Below are positions 1 to 8,509 of a stretch of 64,000 nt of DNA, piece by piece (position 1 is the stretch's first letter; every line of letters begins with the position of its first letter). The DNA comes from Sphingomonas sp. GTDB taxonomy: Bacteria; Pseudomonadota; Alphaproteobacteria; Sphingomonadales; Sphingomonadaceae. The stretch covers positions 62,001-126,000 of the forward strand of contig NZ_QFOB01000006.1 in NCBI RefSeq assembly GCF_003248515.1. The letters run 5' to 3'. Below the pieces are notes generated by a model. That model was not told where the DNA came from. It did not search any database and saw only the letters and a list, made by a program, of their open reading frames with translations. The position numbers were made by a program, and so were the translations under genes.

Positions 1-717
1 GGTGTTGCACATGCCCGCCATGCGAGTGACCGCCGCGAAGGTGGAGACGGGCATGATGCCGGGCACGATTTCCGCATCGATGCCGGCGGCCGCCGCCGCA
101 TCGCGGAACCGGAAAAAGGTTTCGGGCGAGAAGAAGAATTGGGTGATGGCGCGATCCGCACCCGCATCGATCTTGCGCTTCAGATTGTCGAGATCGACCT
201 GCGGGTTCGCCGAATCCGGGTGGCATTCGGGATAGGCGGCGACCGAAATCTCGAACGGCGCGATCTTCCGGAGGCCGGCCGTCAACGCGGCCGCATTCTC
301 ATAGCCGCCGGGATGGCTCCGGAATGCTTCGCCCGCACGCGGCGGATCGCCCCTGAGCGCCACGATGTGGCGGACGCCGGCTTCCCAGTAATCGCGGGCG
401 ATCCGGTCGATCTCCTCACGCGTGGCATCGACGCAGGTGAGATGCGCGGCGGCGGGGATGCTCGTCTCGCGTACGATCCGCGCGACCGTCTGATGCGTGC
501 GCTCGCGAGTCGATCCGCCCGCGCCATAGGTGACGGAGACGAAGCGCGGGGCGAGCGGCGCCAGCGTCTGGATCGCGTCCCAGAGCGTCTGTTCCATCTT
601 CTCCGTCTTGGGCGGGAAAAATTCGAAAGACACGCCGATATCACCCGCGACATCGGCATAAAGCGGCGCCGAAAGCGCGCTCTGCGCCTCGTGCAGCTGG
701 CTCAACGAAAGTCCCAT
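1..717 (-). CDS. metF: Methylenetetrahydrofolate reductase, 3' end cut by window edge
   Basis: Reduces 5,10-methylene-THF to 5-methyl-THF, the methyl donor for methionine synthesis. The reading frame is open from the ATG at 717 to base 1 (239 residues seen; the family is about 290-310), so the C-terminus lies outside the window. The N-terminus carries the typical FEFFPPKTE segment with the catalytic Glu. It is followed by SVTYGAGGSTRERT, AHLTCVDATREEID, VALRGDPPR and AYPECHPDS, all standard MetF blocks of the FAD-binding TIM barrel. The start codon overlaps the stop of sahR (TAATG), so the two are almost certainly co-transcribed and translationally coupled. Control by SAH through SahR is inferred. 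metH could follow beyond the edge. Confidence 0.95.
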   Translation of the reverse strand, partial: MGLSLSQLHEAQSALSAPLYADVAGDIGVSFEFFPPKTEKMEQTLWDAIQTLAPLAPRFVSVTYGAGGSTRERTHQTVARIVRETSIPAAAHLTCVDATREEIDRIARDYWEAGVRHIVALRGDPPRAGEAFRSHPGGYENAAALTAGLRKIAPFEISVAAYPECHPDSANPQVDLDNLKRKIDAGADRAITQFFFSPETFFRFRDAAAAAGIDAEIVPGIMPVSTFAAVTRMAGMCNT

Positions 718-1676
718 TACGCAACGGCCTTAAGCAGTCGGCTTTCCGGGCGGCGCTGCCCGAGCCAGAGTTTTACGGTCAGTTCGCCGCCCCGCAATTC
801 GCGGGTGGCATCCATATGGAGCCCGGCCGCCGTGAACCAGCCCTCGATCTGATGATCGTCGAAGCCCAGGCGGACATGGGCGTCACGCTCGCGCAGCACA
901 TCATGATCGTGCGCCGCGAAATCGATGATGAGCAGGCGTCCATCCTCGCCCAGCGTGCGGCCGGCCTCCATGATCGCGGCGGCCGGCGCCTGCGCATAAT
1001 GCAGCACCTGATGGATCACCACCGTATCGGCCCCGCCATCGGCGACGGGCAGGGCATACATGTCGCCCTGGCGCAGCTCGGCGCGCGGCTGCCCATCCTT
1101 CGCGACCTTGGCGCGGGCGAGCCGCAGCATTTCCGGGCTGCGATCGATGCCCACGGCACTGGTGGCGCGATCGAGCAGCAATTCGATCATCCGGCCCGTG
1201 CCGGTGCCAATATCGACGAGGCGGCCGAGCGGATCATCGCCCAGCAGATCGAGGATCGCGCCCTCCACCTGCGCCTCCGCCACATGGAGCGAGCGGATCG
1301 CATCCCATTCGGCGGCATGCTGATTGAAATAGGCTTCGGCGGCGGACACCCGATCGGCACGCACGGCCGCCAGCCTCGCCGCGTCGGCGATTTCCCAGCG
1401 TTCGGCGGCGATATCCTCCCAACCGTCGATCGCGGCAAGCAAAGGACCTTCCCGCGCGGCCGATCCCAGGCCGAGGAAAATCCAGCTGCCCTCGCGCCGC
1501 CTGTCGCACAGATCGGCATCGGCGAGGATCTTGACGTGGCGCGAGACGCGGGGTTGGCTCTGGCCGAGAACCTGGGCGAGTTCGCCCACCGAAAGCTCCA
1601 TCTGGCGCAGCAATGCGACGATCCGAAGCCTGGTGGGATCGGCGAGCGCGCGAAAGACGGCAAGAGGCGCGGGCAT
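717..1676 (-). CDS. sahR: SahR-type ArsR-family repressor with C-terminal SAM-methyltransferase-like domain
   Basis: 319 aa. Residues 1-90 form an ArsR/SmtB winged helix (ALADPTRLRIVALLRQ, then recognition segment QSQPRVSRHVKIL) without the Cys cluster of metal sensors. Residues about 140-260 are a class I methyltransferase fold with the SAM-binding motif LVDIGTGTGRM and a later QGDMYALPVADG block. This fusion, placed directly upstream of metF, is the architecture of SahR, a repressor described in Proteobacteria that senses S-adenosylhomocysteine and controls methionine-cycle genes. A perfect inverted repeat 28 bases upstream of the ATG fits its operator and suggests autoregulation. The last codon overlaps metF. 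The ligand is inferred from the family; that the domain binds SAH rather than methylates is not visible in sequence. Confidence 0.87.
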   Translation of the reverse strand: MPAPLAVFRALADPTRLRIVALLRQMELSVGELAQVLGQSQPRVSRHVKILADADLCDRRREGSWIFLGLGSAAREGPLLAAIDGWEDIAAERWEIADAARLAAVRADRVSAAEAYFNQHAAEWDAIRSLHVAEAQVEGAILDLLGDDPLGRLVDIGTGTGRMIELLLDRATSAVGIDRSPEMLRLARAKVAKDGQPRAELRQGDMYALPVADGGADTVVIHQVLHYAQAPAAAIMEAGRTLGEDGRLLIIDFAAHDHDVLRERDAHVRLGFDDHQIEGWFTAAGLHMDATRELRGGELTVKLWLGQRRPESRLLKAVA

Positions 1677-1701
1677 CGTCCAGAAATCTCCTGCAATCGA
1701 G

Positions 1702-1723
1702 ACATAAAGATGTCTTTATATGT
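1702..1723. promoter_or_regulatory. Probable SahR operator
   Basis: The core 1704-1719 is ATAAAGA-TG-TCTTTAT, a perfect inverted repeat with 7-bp arms and a 2-bp spacer. It extends imperfectly to ACAT...ATGT at 1702-1723. It is AT-rich in a GC-rich genome and lies 28 bp upstream of the sahR start. The ATAAAGA half-site agrees with the motif I recall for proteobacterial SahR. It also sits within the 92-bp region shared with the divergent mlaA gene, so mlaA could be affected. Confidence 0.75.
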
Positions 1724-1768
1724 GGTCAAGGCCTTGTTCGACCGAAGGGCCTATGGCAGCGCCACGCC

Positions 1769-2689
1769 ATGACCAGCCGCGCCCCGACTCCGTTCGTTGC
1801 CGTCGTCGCCCTGTCCCTGATTTCCGGCGGTTGTGCGACCGTCCCGGGGCAGGACAGGCTCGCCGCCCGTGATCCGCTCGAAAAGTTCAATCGCGGGGTA
1901 TGGGGCGTCAACCAGGCGGCCGACAAGGTGGTGATCAAGCCGGTCACGAAGGTCTATCGCGCCGTGGCGCCCAAGCCGGTGCGAAGCGGCGTGAGCAACT
2001 TCTTCAGCAATGTGAGCGAACCCTGGTCGTTCGTGAACAATCTGCTCCAGGGGAAGCCCAAGCGGGCGATGCAGAATTTCGGCCGCTTCCTCGTCAACAC
2101 CACCATCGGCGTGGGTGGCCTGTTCGATGTCGCGAGCAAGAAGGGGATCGATCCGGCGCCCGAGGATTTCGGCCAGACACTGGCGAGATGGGGCGTGAAT
2201 GGCGGTCCCTATCTGGTACTGCCGCTGCTGGGGCCGTCGACGCTTCGGGATGGCGTGGGATCGGCGGTGGCCTGGGGCGCGGATCCGGTGAATGTCGGCA
2301 TCCGCGAGGCGGATGTGCCGAACAAGGCGGCGCTTGGCTATCGCGGCGCCTATGTGATCGATGCGCGTTCGCAGTTGATCGACAGCGGCGCGGATGCCTT
2401 CCTCAAGAGCAGCCTGGATCCCTACGCGACGGCGCGTTCGGCCTATCTCCAGCGTCGGCGCTCGGCGATCATGGATCAGGAAAATGCGCTCGACGCCGGG
2501 CCTCCGGACGAGGAGGAGCCGATGGGCGAATCGGCGGCGATGCCGGCTGACGGCAACCTGACCGAGCCCACGCCTGCGGCGAATGGTTCCGAGGTGGGAG
2601 CGCCCCCTGTCGCCGAGGGCGCGGCCCCTGCGGCGGGGCCGGCTCCGACGGCAGATCCTGCTCCTGCGCCCACCGAACCGCCCAAGTGA
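1769..2689 (+). CDS. mlaA: MlaA (VacJ) family outer-membrane lipoprotein
   Basis: 306 aa. MlaA is the outer-membrane part of the Mla system, which removes misplaced phospholipids from the outer leaflet and passes them to MlaC. The ATG at 1769 gives a lipoprotein signal peptide ending in ISGGC (Cys near residue 23). The frame is open further upstream but that part has no signal sequence. The MlaA domain follows (DPLEKFNRGVWGVNQAADKVV, then NNLLQGKPKRAMQNFGRFLVN and GPYLVLPLLGPSTLRDGVG). The C-terminal 60 residues are Pro/Ala/Glu-rich, low-complexity and probably disordered. Its stop overlaps the start of the next small lipoprotein. MlaFEDBC genes are not in the window. Confidence 0.92.
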   Translation: MTSRAPTPFVAVVALSLISGGCATVPGQDRLAARDPLEKFNRGVWGVNQAADKVVIKPVTKVYRAVAPKPVRSGVSNFFSNVSEPWSFVNNLLQGKPKRAMQNFGRFLVNTTIGVGGLFDVASKKGIDPAPEDFGQTLARWGVNGGPYLVLPLLGPSTLRDGVGSAVAWGADPVNVGIREADVPNKAALGYRGAYVIDARSQLIDSGADAFLKSSLDPYATARSAYLQRRRSAIMDQENALDAGPPDEEEPMGESAAMPADGNLTEPTPAANGSEVGAPPVAEGAAPAAGPAPTADPAPAPTEPPK

Positions 2690-2988
2690 AGGGCGCTCTT
2701 TCCCTGCTGGCGGCGCTGGCGGTGCTGGGCGGGTGCCATCGCGCCAAGACCGACGCGCTCCTCCCGGACGCGCAGGCCGAGGCCCAGACCCGAACCTCCG
2801 CCAAGGCGCTCGCGGATGTCGCGGCTGCCGAGGAAGCCGCGCGGGTGCCGCTGCCGGAGCGCGCGTCGCGTGCGAAGGCGGCCGAGCCGCAGGAAAAGCC
2901 TGCCGCCAAGGCTCCTGCCGCTGCCGCCGAATCCGCTGCGGAAATGGGCGCCGGCGAGCTTTCGCTGAACGAGTCGGATCCGCGCTGA
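2686..2988 (+). CDS. Small hypothetical lipoprotein downstream of mlaA
   Basis: 100 aa, GTG start overlapping the mlaA stop by four bases (GTGA), which supports coupled translation. The first 18 residues form a signal peptide with a clear lipobox (VLGGC), so the product is probably lipid-anchored. The rest is Ala/Glu/Lys-rich and predicted to be helical or disordered, with no recognisable domain. Its context suggests an accessory role with MlaA, but this is inference. The Ala-rich composition also makes distant homology hard to judge. Confidence 0.6.
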   Translation: MKGALSLLAALAVLGGCHRAKTDALLPDAQAEAQTRTSAKALADVAAAEEAARVPLPERASRAKAAEPQEKPAAKAPAAAAESAAEMGAGELSLNESDPR

Positions 2989-3142
2989 CGAGATCCAGGC
3001 GCGACGCACGAGCCATCGCGCTATCGGAAAAGCAGGGAAGATCGGCCGATCCGCGGCAACCTCCGACAGATATACACAGGTTCGTGCCGATCCGACGCCG
3101 GATGACGTTGGTGAAGCCTGCCGGCCGCGCTACAGGCGCGGG

Positions 3143-3805
3143 ATGCAACAGCCCGTCCGCATCTCCCCTTCCATTCTTTCCGCTGATTTCGCCAGGCTGG
3201 GCGAGGAAGTGCGCGCGATCGATGCGGCGGGCGCGGACTGGATCCATGTCGATGTGATGGACGGGCATTTCGTGCCGAACATCACGATCGGCCCGACGGT
3301 GGTGAAGGCACTGCGCCCGCATACGACCAAGCCGTTCGACGTCCATCTGATGATCTCGCCGGTCGATTCCTATCTCGAGGCCTTCGCCGAGGCCGGCGCG
3401 GACACGATCACGATCCATCCGGAGGCCGGCCCGCACACGCACCGCACGATCCAGCGGATCAAGGCGCTGGGCAAGCGTGCCGGCGTCTCGCTGAATCCCG
3501 GAACCCCCGCCAAAATGCTCGATTATCTGCTCGAGGAGATTGATCTCGTGCTGGTGATGAGCGTCAATCCTGGCTTTGGCGGACAGAGCTTCATCGAAAG
3601 CCAGCTGCGCAAGATCGAGGCGATCCGGAAATCGATCGACAAGCTCGGCAAGCCGATCGATCTGGAAGTGGATGGCGGCATCGATATCGCCACCGCGCCG
3701 CGCGCGATCGCGGCCGGCGCCGACGCGCTGGTGGCCGGCACCGCCACCTTCCGGGGCGGCCCTTCCGCTTATGCGGCGAACATCGCGGCGCTGCGCGGGG
3801 CCTGA
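3143..3805 (+). CDS. rpe: Ribulose-phosphate 3-epimerase
   Basis: 220 aa, the usual length. It interconverts ribulose 5-phosphate and xylulose 5-phosphate in the pentose phosphate/Calvin pathways. It is a TIM barrel with SPSILSADFARLGEE at the N-terminus, the metal and catalytic block IHVDVMDGHFVPN, HLMI, MSVNPGFGGQSF and the phosphate-binding EVDGGI and AGTATF regions, all intact. It follows mlaA and the lipoprotein after 154 bases. Its stop overlaps the next start (TGATG), so it is likely co-expressed with the heparinase-like gene. Confidence 0.97.
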   Translation: MQQPVRISPSILSADFARLGEEVRAIDAAGADWIHVDVMDGHFVPNITIGPTVVKALRPHTTKPFDVHLMISPVDSYLEAFAEAGADTITIHPEAGPHTHRTIQRIKALGKRAGVSLNPGTPAKMLDYLLEEIDLVLVMSVNPGFGGQSFIESQLRKIEAIRKSIDKLGKPIDLEVDGGIDIATAPRAIAAGADALVAGTATFRGGPSAYAANIAALRGA

Positions 3806-5520
3806 TGCCCAGGAAAGGCGAAGAGGGCGGGGAGGGGCCGCAGAGCTTCGGACGACGGCGGCTGCGGGGCGATGGCACGCGCGGCCTTTCGCTGGCGGAC
3901 CGGCTGAACCAGCGGCTCCACCGTCTGGCATGGCGTTCGCCGATCCACCGCATGCGGCTGGCCGGGCGCTATCCGCTCCAGTTGATCGACGTGCCGGCCG
4001 ATCCCATTCCGGGCCGGCGCAAGGCCGGACGCGCGCTGATCGAGGGCGCAATGCTGTTCGGGCAGGAGCGGATCCCGCTTTCGGCCCTGTCTCGCGGCGG
4101 GCAGAGCGCGGGTTTTATCGAATATCGCCACGGCTTCGGCTGGCTGCGCGATCTTGCCGCTGCCGTTTCGCGCGAGGAAGGCGCGCCGATCGCGGAGAAG
4201 ATTGCGGGCGACTGGCTCGCCGAGCATGCGCGCACCGTGACGGACCCCGCCTGGCGGCCCGACCTGTGGGGCCGGCGCATCCTCTTCTGGACCGCTTATG
4301 CCCCCTATCTGCTGAGCTCGGGCGATGATGCGTTGCGCACCGCCCTGCTCAACACGCTCGCGCGCGGCGCGCGGCATCTGGACCGGGCGGCGGACAGCGT
4401 GCCCCAGGGCGTGCCGCGCATCGCCGCCTGGTCCGGCGTGATCGCGGCCGGGCTGCTGATCCCGGGCGGAGATCTGCGCACGACGCATGGCGAGGCCGGG
4501 CTGGCGCGCGCGCTGGGCCAGGCGCTGTATGAGGATGGCGGCCTGGCGACGCGCGTGCCGGCGATGCAGCTGGATCTGGTGGAACTGCTCGCGCAGTTGC
4601 GCGCCGTCTATGAGGTGCGCGCGCGGCCGATGCCGGTCGCCATTACCACCGCGCTGGGCAAGGCTGTGCCGGCGCTCGTCAGCGTGGTGATGGGCGATGG
4701 CGGCCTTTCGTCCTGGCAGGGGGGCGGGCCGGCGAATGCGAGCGCGATCGCGGCGGCCGTCAACGCCTCGGGCACACGCCCCGATCCGCTGCCGCAGGCG
4801 CGGGACTGGGGCTATCAGAGGCTGGAGGCGGGGGCTTCGCGCCTTGTGATGGATGCAGCACCACCGCCCTCCGGCGCGATGATCCGGGGCGGTTGCGCAT
4901 CCACGCTCGCCTTCGAGCTTTCGGAGGGCCCACAGAGGCTGATCGTCAATTGCGGCTGTGCACCGGGCCTGCCCCCCGAATTCGCGCAGGGGCTGCGTAC
5001 GACCGCGGCCCATTCGACCCTCACGCTCGCCGATACCAATTCGACAGCCCTGCACGAGGATGGATCGCTCGGGCGCGGCGTGACCGAGGTGGAACTGGAG
5101 CGGATCGAGGCGCGCGAGGGCGTCACGCTGATCGCCGCGCATGACGGATATGTCCGGCGCCACGGCTTCCGCCACGAACGGGCGCTCACATTGTCGTCCG
5201 ATGGCAAGATGCTGGCCGGCGAGGACAGGCTGGCCCCGGCCGGCCGGCGGCGCGGTCTGGCCGCCACGCCGTTTGTGATCCGCTTTCATCTCGCGCCGGG
5301 GCTGGAAACGGTGCTGACGGCTGATGCGCACGGCGCGCTGATCCGTCCACCCGAGGGCGGCGCCTGGCAGTTTCGCGTGGATACAGGAGCGCTCTCGCTG
5401 GAGCCAAGCGTCTGGATCGACTCGCTCGGCCGGCCCCGCGCCGCTCAGGCGATCGCCATTTCGGGAGAGACGCCGCCGGATGGAACGGGGCTCGCCTGGT
5501 CTTTCCGGCGGGTGCGGTAG
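3805..5520 (+). CDS. Heparinase II/III-family protein
   Basis: 571 aa. The N-terminal half is an (alpha/alpha) toroid-like helical region and the C-terminal half (about 330-560) matches the heparinase II/III-like beta-sheet domain. Visible segments include YLLSSGDDALRTALLNTLARGARHL, YEDGGLATRVPAMQL and the C-terminal AAHSTLTLADTNS, where the His of a heparinase-type active site is expected. No signal peptide is evident, so a periplasmic lyase role is uncertain. The start ATG overlaps the rpe stop. Such genes are commonly found beside rpe in sphingomonads. The substrate is unknown; uronic-acid polysaccharide (for example capsule or sphingan) is a guess. Confidence 0.85.
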   Translation: MPRKGEEGGEGPQSFGRRRLRGDGTRGLSLADRLNQRLHRLAWRSPIHRMRLAGRYPLQLIDVPADPIPGRRKAGRALIEGAMLFGQERIPLSALSRGGQSAGFIEYRHGFGWLRDLAAAVSREEGAPIAEKIAGDWLAEHARTVTDPAWRPDLWGRRILFWTAYAPYLLSSGDDALRTALLNTLARGARHLDRAADSVPQGVPRIAAWSGVIAAGLLIPGGDLRTTHGEAGLARALGQALYEDGGLATRVPAMQLDLVELLAQLRAVYEVRARPMPVAITTALGKAVPALVSVVMGDGGLSSWQGGGPANASAIAAAVNASGTRPDPLPQARDWGYQRLEAGASRLVMDAAPPPSGAMIRGGCASTLAFELSEGPQRLIVNCGCAPGLPPEFAQGLRTTAAHSTLTLADTNSTALHEDGSLGRGVTEVELERIEAREGVTLIAAHDGYVRRHGFRHERALTLSSDGKMLAGEDRLAPAGRRRGLAATPFVIRFHLAPGLETVLTADAHGALIRPPEGGAWQFRVDTGALSLEPSVWIDSLGRPRAAQAIAISGETPPDGTGLAWSFRRVR

Positions 5521-5670
5521 CGCGCGCAATCTCCCTTGGCCGTCATCCTGATCTGCCTCGCAACCGGGGATAAAGCATGATCCGGATCCCAAGCCCGCTG
5601 GCCTCTCCTGCAATCGGGCGGTAGGGTCGGCCCCGAATTTCGAAACGAACAACAGGATGCCAGAGTAACG

Positions 5671-6852
5671 ATGAAGCGCCTCCGTAAAGCCGCTCTCCTG
5701 ATCGCCGCCAGCGGGCTCGTCGTCCTGCCGGGGCAGGCGGCCGCGCCGCCGTTCGATACGCCCGCCAGGGTCGCCTACATGATCGATCTGTCTTCGGGCG
5801 CCACGCTCTTTGCCAAGGATGCGGACCTGAAGATGCCGCCCGCATCGATGGCGAAGATGATGACCGTCTATGTCGCCTTCGATCTGGTGAAGCAGGGCAA
5901 GCTGAAGCTTTCGGACATGGCGACGGTCGCGCCGGAAACCTGGCGCAAATGGCATGGGCCTGCCGCCGGATCGACGATGTTCCTTTCGGTGGGGGAACAG
6001 GTTTCGATCGCCAACCTCCTCTTCGGTATCGTCACGCTTTCCGGCAACGATGCCTGCGTGGTGCTGGCGGAGCATATCGCCGGGACCGAGCCGGCTTTCG
6101 TGGCGATGATGAACCAGAAGGCCAAGGAGATCGGCCTTGCGAACAGCCATTTCGGCACGTCCAACGGCTGGCCGGACAATGGCGTGACCTATGTGACGGC
6201 GCGTGACCTCGCCAAGCTGGCGGCCGCCACGATCCAGAACTTCCCGGACATGTACAAGACTTTCTACAGCCGCCCGAATTTCACCTGGGGCAAGACGCTG
6301 GGGACGGGCGCGGACATCACGCAGGCCAATCGCGATCCGCTGCTGGGCCGTGTCGCCGGCGCGGATGGGCTGAAGACCGGGCATACCGAGGAAGCCGGCT
6401 ACGGCTTCACCGGTTCGGCCGAGCAGAATGGCAGGCGGCTGGTGATGGTGCTGGCCGGCCTGACCAGCTTCAACCAGCGGATCGATCAGTCGGTGGCCTT
6501 CATGAACTGGGGTTTCCGCGCCTGGCAGTCCAAGCCGCTGTTCGCGGCTGGAAAGCAGGTCGACAAGGCGCCAGTCCAGCTTGGCGACGCACGCGAAGTG
6601 GGCCTGGTCGCGCCGAAAAATCTTACGGTGACGATCCCGGCGGGGCTGGCTTCGGATGTGAAGCTGTCGGTTGCCTATAACGGCCCCCTCAAGGCCCCCA
6701 TCAAGAAGGGCGATCATGTCGCCGATCTGATCGCGCGCACCGGTGACGGGCCGCCGCAGGTGATGCCCCTCGTCGCCGCGAGCGATGTGGGCGAGGCGGG
6801 CTTCTTCGGGCGGATCGGCAACGGGTTCCACCGCCTGCTCGGCGGATCGTGA
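5671..6852 (+). CDS. D-alanyl-D-alanine carboxypeptidase (PBP5/6-type, peptidase S11)
   Basis: 393 aa with a signal peptide (residues 1-24, cleaved after QAAA). It trims the terminal D-Ala from peptidoglycan stem peptides in the periplasm. All three penicillin-binding motifs are present: S59-M-A-K62, SGN near 128-130 and KTG in GADGLKTGHTE. A C-terminal beta-rich PBP5_C-like domain follows (about 300-365), ending in a short basic/amphipathic tail (FGRIGNGFHRLLGGS) that probably lies on the inner membrane. The gene heads a compact run with tmk starting 10 bases after its stop. A 150-bp gap upstream probably carries its promoter, though no clear motif could be assigned. Confidence 0.93.
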   Translation: MKRLRKAALLIAASGLVVLPGQAAAPPFDTPARVAYMIDLSSGATLFAKDADLKMPPASMAKMMTVYVAFDLVKQGKLKLSDMATVAPETWRKWHGPAAGSTMFLSVGEQVSIANLLFGIVTLSGNDACVVLAEHIAGTEPAFVAMMNQKAKEIGLANSHFGTSNGWPDNGVTYVTARDLAKLAAATIQNFPDMYKTFYSRPNFTWGKTLGTGADITQANRDPLLGRVAGADGLKTGHTEEAGYGFTGSAEQNGRRLVMVLAGLTSFNQRIDQSVAFMNWGFRAWQSKPLFAAGKQVDKAPVQLGDAREVGLVAPKNLTVTIPAGLASDVKLSVAYNGPLKAPIKKGDHVADLIARTGDGPPQVMPLVAASDVGEAGFFGRIGNGFHRLLGGS

Positions 6853-6862
6853 GCCGCACCGC

Positions 6863-7495
6863 GTGAGTCCCGCTCCGGGCCGCTTCGTCAGCCTCGAGGG
6901 CGGGGAAGGGGTCGGCAAGTCGACCCAGGTCCGCGCCCTCGCGGCGGCCCTGCGCGCACGCGGCAAGGAAGTGATCGAGACGCGCGAGCCGGGCGGGAGC
7001 CCCGGCGCGGAGGCGATCCGCAAGCTGCTGCTGGAAGGCGCCGGCGATCGCTGGACGCCCGAAGCCGAGGCGCTCCTCTTCGCCGCCGCGCGGGCGGATC
7101 ATGTGGCGCGCACGATCCGCCCGGCGATGGAGCGCGGCGCGTGGGTGGTGTGCGATCGTTTCCTCGACAGTTCCATCGCCTATCAGGGGGGCGCGGACGG
7201 GCTGGGCGACGAGGCGATCCGCTCGCTCCATGCGGTCGGCAGTCGCGGTCTGCTGCCCGATCGAACGCTGCTTCTGGCCCTGCCGGAGCAGGAGGCGGCC
7301 GCGCGCGAGGCGGCGCGCGATGCGGGCAAGCCCGATCGCTTCGGCGCGCGGGACACAGCCTATCACAGCGCCGTGGGGCAAACCTTCCGGCGGCTGGCCG
7401 ATGCCGATGCGGCCCGCTGGAGGATCGTGGACGCGACCGGCGCGGCAGAGGCGGTGACGGCACGGCTGATAGACGCGCTGGCCGATCTGCTGTGA
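6863..7495 (+). CDS. tmk: Thymidylate kinase
   Basis: 210 aa. Phosphorylates dTMP to dTDP. The P-loop is GGEGVGKST near residue 13, followed by the TREPGG dTMP-binding motif and the DRF motif (CDRFLDSSIAYQG). The GTG at 6863 is chosen because it places FVSLEGGEG at the expected position; the upstream open frame lies inside dac. The stop overlaps holB by four bases (GTGA). The tmk-holB-metG-tatD order is a classic conserved replication/translation cluster. Confidence 0.95.
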   Translation: MSPAPGRFVSLEGGEGVGKSTQVRALAAALRARGKEVIETREPGGSPGAEAIRKLLLEGAGDRWTPEAEALLFAAARADHVARTIRPAMERGAWVVCDRFLDSSIAYQGGADGLGDEAIRSLHAVGSRGLLPDRTLLLALPEQEAAAREAARDAGKPDRFGARDTAYHSAVGQTFRRLADADAARWRIVDATGAAEAVTARLIDALADLL

Positions 7496-8451
7496 CGGTC
7501 ATCGGCCATGACGCCGAGGTGGCGACGTTCCACGAGGCGCTCCTCTCCGGTCGCCTCCACCATGCGTGGCTGCTCACCGGGCCAGAGGGGGTGGGCAAGG
7601 GAACGTTCGCGCGCGCCGCGGCGCTCTGGATGCTGGCGCGGGCGGCGGGGCCGGAGCCTGTGGGCGGCGGCTTCACGGTGGATCCGGCCCATCGCATCGC
7701 GCATCTCTTCGATGCGGGATCACACCCCGATTTCAAGTTGTTGAGACGCCTTCCGAAGGATAAATCGGAGGAGCTGGCGCGGTCGATCACGATCGATCAG
7801 GTACGCACACTCCAGCCGATGTTCGCCACATCTCCCAGCCTTTCGCCGCGCCGTGTGGTGCTGATCGATGCGGTCGACGATCTCGAGCGCGGCGGTGCCA
7901 ACGCGCTGCTCAAGAATCTGGAGGAGCCGCCGACCGGCACGATCTTCCTTCTGGTGAGCCACGCCCCCGGCCGGCTGCTGCCCACGATCCGCTCGCGCTG
8001 CCGCCTGCTGCGTTTCTCGCCGCTGGCGGAGGAGAATAGCGCGCGGGTGCTGCGTGCGGCACTTCCCGAAAGCGACGCGGGCGAGATCGCCGCGCTCGCC
8101 GCCATCGCGGAAGGCGCGCCGGGGCAGGCGATCCGCTTCGCCGGGCTCGACATAGACGGGCTGGATCGCGCGATCGATCGGATCGCGCGCGAAGGGGATG
8201 CGACCGGTCTCCAGCGGCTGGCCCTCGCCAAGCAACTCTCGGGCAAGGCGGCACAGGCACGCTACGAGGCGTTTCTGGAGCGCGCGCCGGGGCGGATAGC
8301 ACAGTCTGCGCGGGAAGGGGGCGATATCGAGGCGAAGGTCGCCTTGTGGTCGCAGGCGCGAAGCATCGCGGATGGCGCCGTGCGGCTGAGCATGGATCAG
8401 CAGACCACCGTCTATGAAGTTGCGGGGCTGCTCGCGAAGCTGGCCGGCTGA
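7492..8451 (+). CDS. holB: DNA polymerase III subunit delta'
   Basis: 319 aa. Part of the clamp-loader complex. The GTG start at 7492 overlaps the tmk stop and yields VTVIGHDAEV at the N-terminus. It has an AAA+ fold with the P-loop-like GPEGVGKGTFARA, a VVLIDAVDDL Walker B region, NALLKNLEEPP and the SRC motif (TIRSRCRLL) used for inter-subunit ATP hydrolysis. The Cys-rich zinc module seen in E. coli delta' is not evident. Length is normal for alphaproteobacteria. metG follows after 58 bases. Confidence 0.93.
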   Translation: MTVIGHDAEVATFHEALLSGRLHHAWLLTGPEGVGKGTFARAAALWMLARAAGPEPVGGGFTVDPAHRIAHLFDAGSHPDFKLLRRLPKDKSEELARSITIDQVRTLQPMFATSPSLSPRRVVLIDAVDDLERGGANALLKNLEEPPTGTIFLLVSHAPGRLLPTIRSRCRLLRFSPLAEENSARVLRAALPESDAGEIAALAAIAEGAPGQAIRFAGLDIDGLDRAIDRIAREGDATGLQRLALAKQLSGKAAQARYEAFLERAPGRIAQSAREGGDIEAKVALWSQARSIADGAVRLSMDQQTTVYEVAGLLAKLAG

Positions 8452-8509
8452 CTCTACTTCCGCGTCGAAATGCTTTCGCGTCGGGCGATCACGCTCTAGA
8501 GCGCGGCCC

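Noticed and set aside
1677..1701. SAM/SAH riboswitch in the sahR leader
   Set aside because: The leader is only about 25 bases after the operator, too short for a riboswitch; the repeat is better explained as a protein-binding site.
3769..7023. An open minus-strand frame of about 1080 codons
   Set aside because: It is the shadow of rpe, the heparinase-like gene and dac; no domain or start signal is seen.
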